Source: CAZUZS01 sp964624795 (GTDB lineage Bacteria > Calditrichota > Calditrichia > RBG-13-44-9). Taken from it: 13,695 nt of DNA. The notes below the pieces were generated by a model. The model had not been told where the DNA came from. It did no database searches and saw only the letters and a list, made by a program, of their open reading frames with translations. Made by a program: the position numbers and the translations under genes. This document shows positions 13,157 through 13,695 of this stretch, piece by piece. The stretch is taken from contig CAZUZS010000096.1 of assembly GCA_964624795.1 (NCBI GenBank), positions 1 to 13,695 of the forward strand, written 5' to 3'. Numbering within the stretch: the first letter of the stretch is position 1; each line of letters opens with the position of its first letter.

Positions 13157-13695
13157 ATGAAGAAAATATTAGGAATGGGTTTGCTTGCGGCGCTGCTGCT
13201 CCTTCAATTTTCGGGATGCGCTTCACGAAAGGAAGTCGTGCAGTTTAAAAACGACATGATTTATGTCAAGAACCAGTTGGATGCCATGCGAAGCGAAAAT
13301 GATGAGATTAAGGCCATGATCCGCGAGATGAATCAGAAAGTAACCGCCCTGCAGGATGAGACACAGCAAAACCGGGCGGACATTTTAGCGGAAATATCCG
13401 ATATCCGAGAGAAAACGCAATATCTCGACAACAAGCTGCAGGACAATATTTCACAGATGTCGAAGTACCTCTACAAGCCGCAAAGCTCCACCTCCGGCAG
13501 GGGAACAGCGGATTCCACTGCCGCAGATTCCCTGCAATCGGGCGGAGGTGAGAATCCGGGCGCATATCGTTCCGCCGGTGAGGTAAATCCGCAGGAGTTG
13601 TACAACACCGCTTTCCTTGATATCTCCAAAGGAAATTACCAGTTGGCGCTGGAGGGATTTCGGGAATACCTGAAACGGTTCCCGGAAAGCGAGCT
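13157..13695 (+). CDS. cpoB: CpoB/YbgF-like Tol-Pal accessory lipoprotein (3' end beyond window)
   Basis: The first 179 codons of a gene that runs off the right edge. ATG at 13157 follows GAGG (13146-13149) by seven bases. Residues 1-20 are a lipoprotein signal with lipobox QFSGC and Cys21. Residues about 27-103 are a heptad-rich coiled coil, 109-140 a Ser/Gly-rich linker, and from NPQELYNTAF (about 143) a TPR-like region begins (GNYQLALEGFREYLKRFP). This is the domain order of CpoB/YbgF, which in E. coli forms a coiled-coil trimer and links Tol-Pal to peptidoglycan synthesis. E. coli CpoB is a soluble periplasmic protein, so a lipid anchor is a difference. Position directly after pal supports the call. 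Confidence 0.85.
   Translation, partial: MKKILGMGLLAALLLLQFSGCASRKEVVQFKNDMIYVKNQLDAMRSENDEIKAMIREMNQKVTALQDETQQNRADILAEISDIREKTQYLDNKLQDNISQMSKYLYKPQSSTSGRGTADSTAADSLQSGGGENPGAYRSAGEVNPQELYNTAFLDISKGNYQLALEGFREYLKRFPESE

Overview
The window comes from a Gram-negative (diderm) bacterium. It carries a complete, colinear Tol-Pal envelope operon (tolQ-tolR-tolA-tolB-pal and the start of cpoB) and three predicted outer-membrane or periplasmic lipoproteins. Shine-Dalgarno sites are strong (GGAGG-type), TTG and GTG starts are used, and two promoters match the sigma-70 consensus rather than the Bacteroidota type. GC content is moderate. These traits fit the wider FCB assemblage (Calditrichota/KSB1-like lineages), but that placement is an inference from style, not from a marker gene.

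Layout. (1) 308-760, minus strand: a DUF488 protein, the only gene clearly on that strand. (2) 1039-3809: an ABC exporter ATPase, an ABC-2 type permease and an uncharacterised lipoprotein, tightly coupled and closed by an intrinsic terminator at 3867-3910. (3) 3911-4772: a long gene-free stretch with a consensus promoter (4270-4298), an operator-like inverted repeat on its -35 box, and a GC-rich segment that can fold as a branched RNA. It ends at a small multi-pass membrane protein gene (4773-5384), followed by a GC-rich hairpin. (4) 5444-6249: another gene-poor stretch holding a 30-bp perfect palindrome flanked by G-runs on both strands, five tandem heptamers and a second consensus promoter. 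These lead to a voltage-gated potassium channel gene (6250-6969). (5) 7173-7733: DUF1697 protein; 8111-8875: a solo ParA-type ATPase. (6) 9411 to the right edge: the Tol-Pal operon.

How the genes work together. TolQ and TolR form the proton-driven inner-membrane motor. TolA spans the periplasm to TolB and to Pal, which anchors outer membrane to peptidoglycan and helps constrict the envelope at division. CpoB ties this to peptidoglycan synthesis in well-studied bacteria. tolQ/tolR, tolR/tolA and tolA/tolB overlap by 4, 4 and 1 bases, so translation is probably coupled. The pal-cpoB spacer is unusual: it carries two hairpins with interchangeable arms and a 22-codon leader-like ORF, an arrangement that could set CpoB output separately from Pal.

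No CRISPR array, rRNA, tRNA, transposase, phage gene or recognisable defence system was seen. The least explained material is the noncoding DNA at 4254-4540, 5700-5965 and 12977-13156, together with the uncharacterised lipoprotein and small membrane protein.
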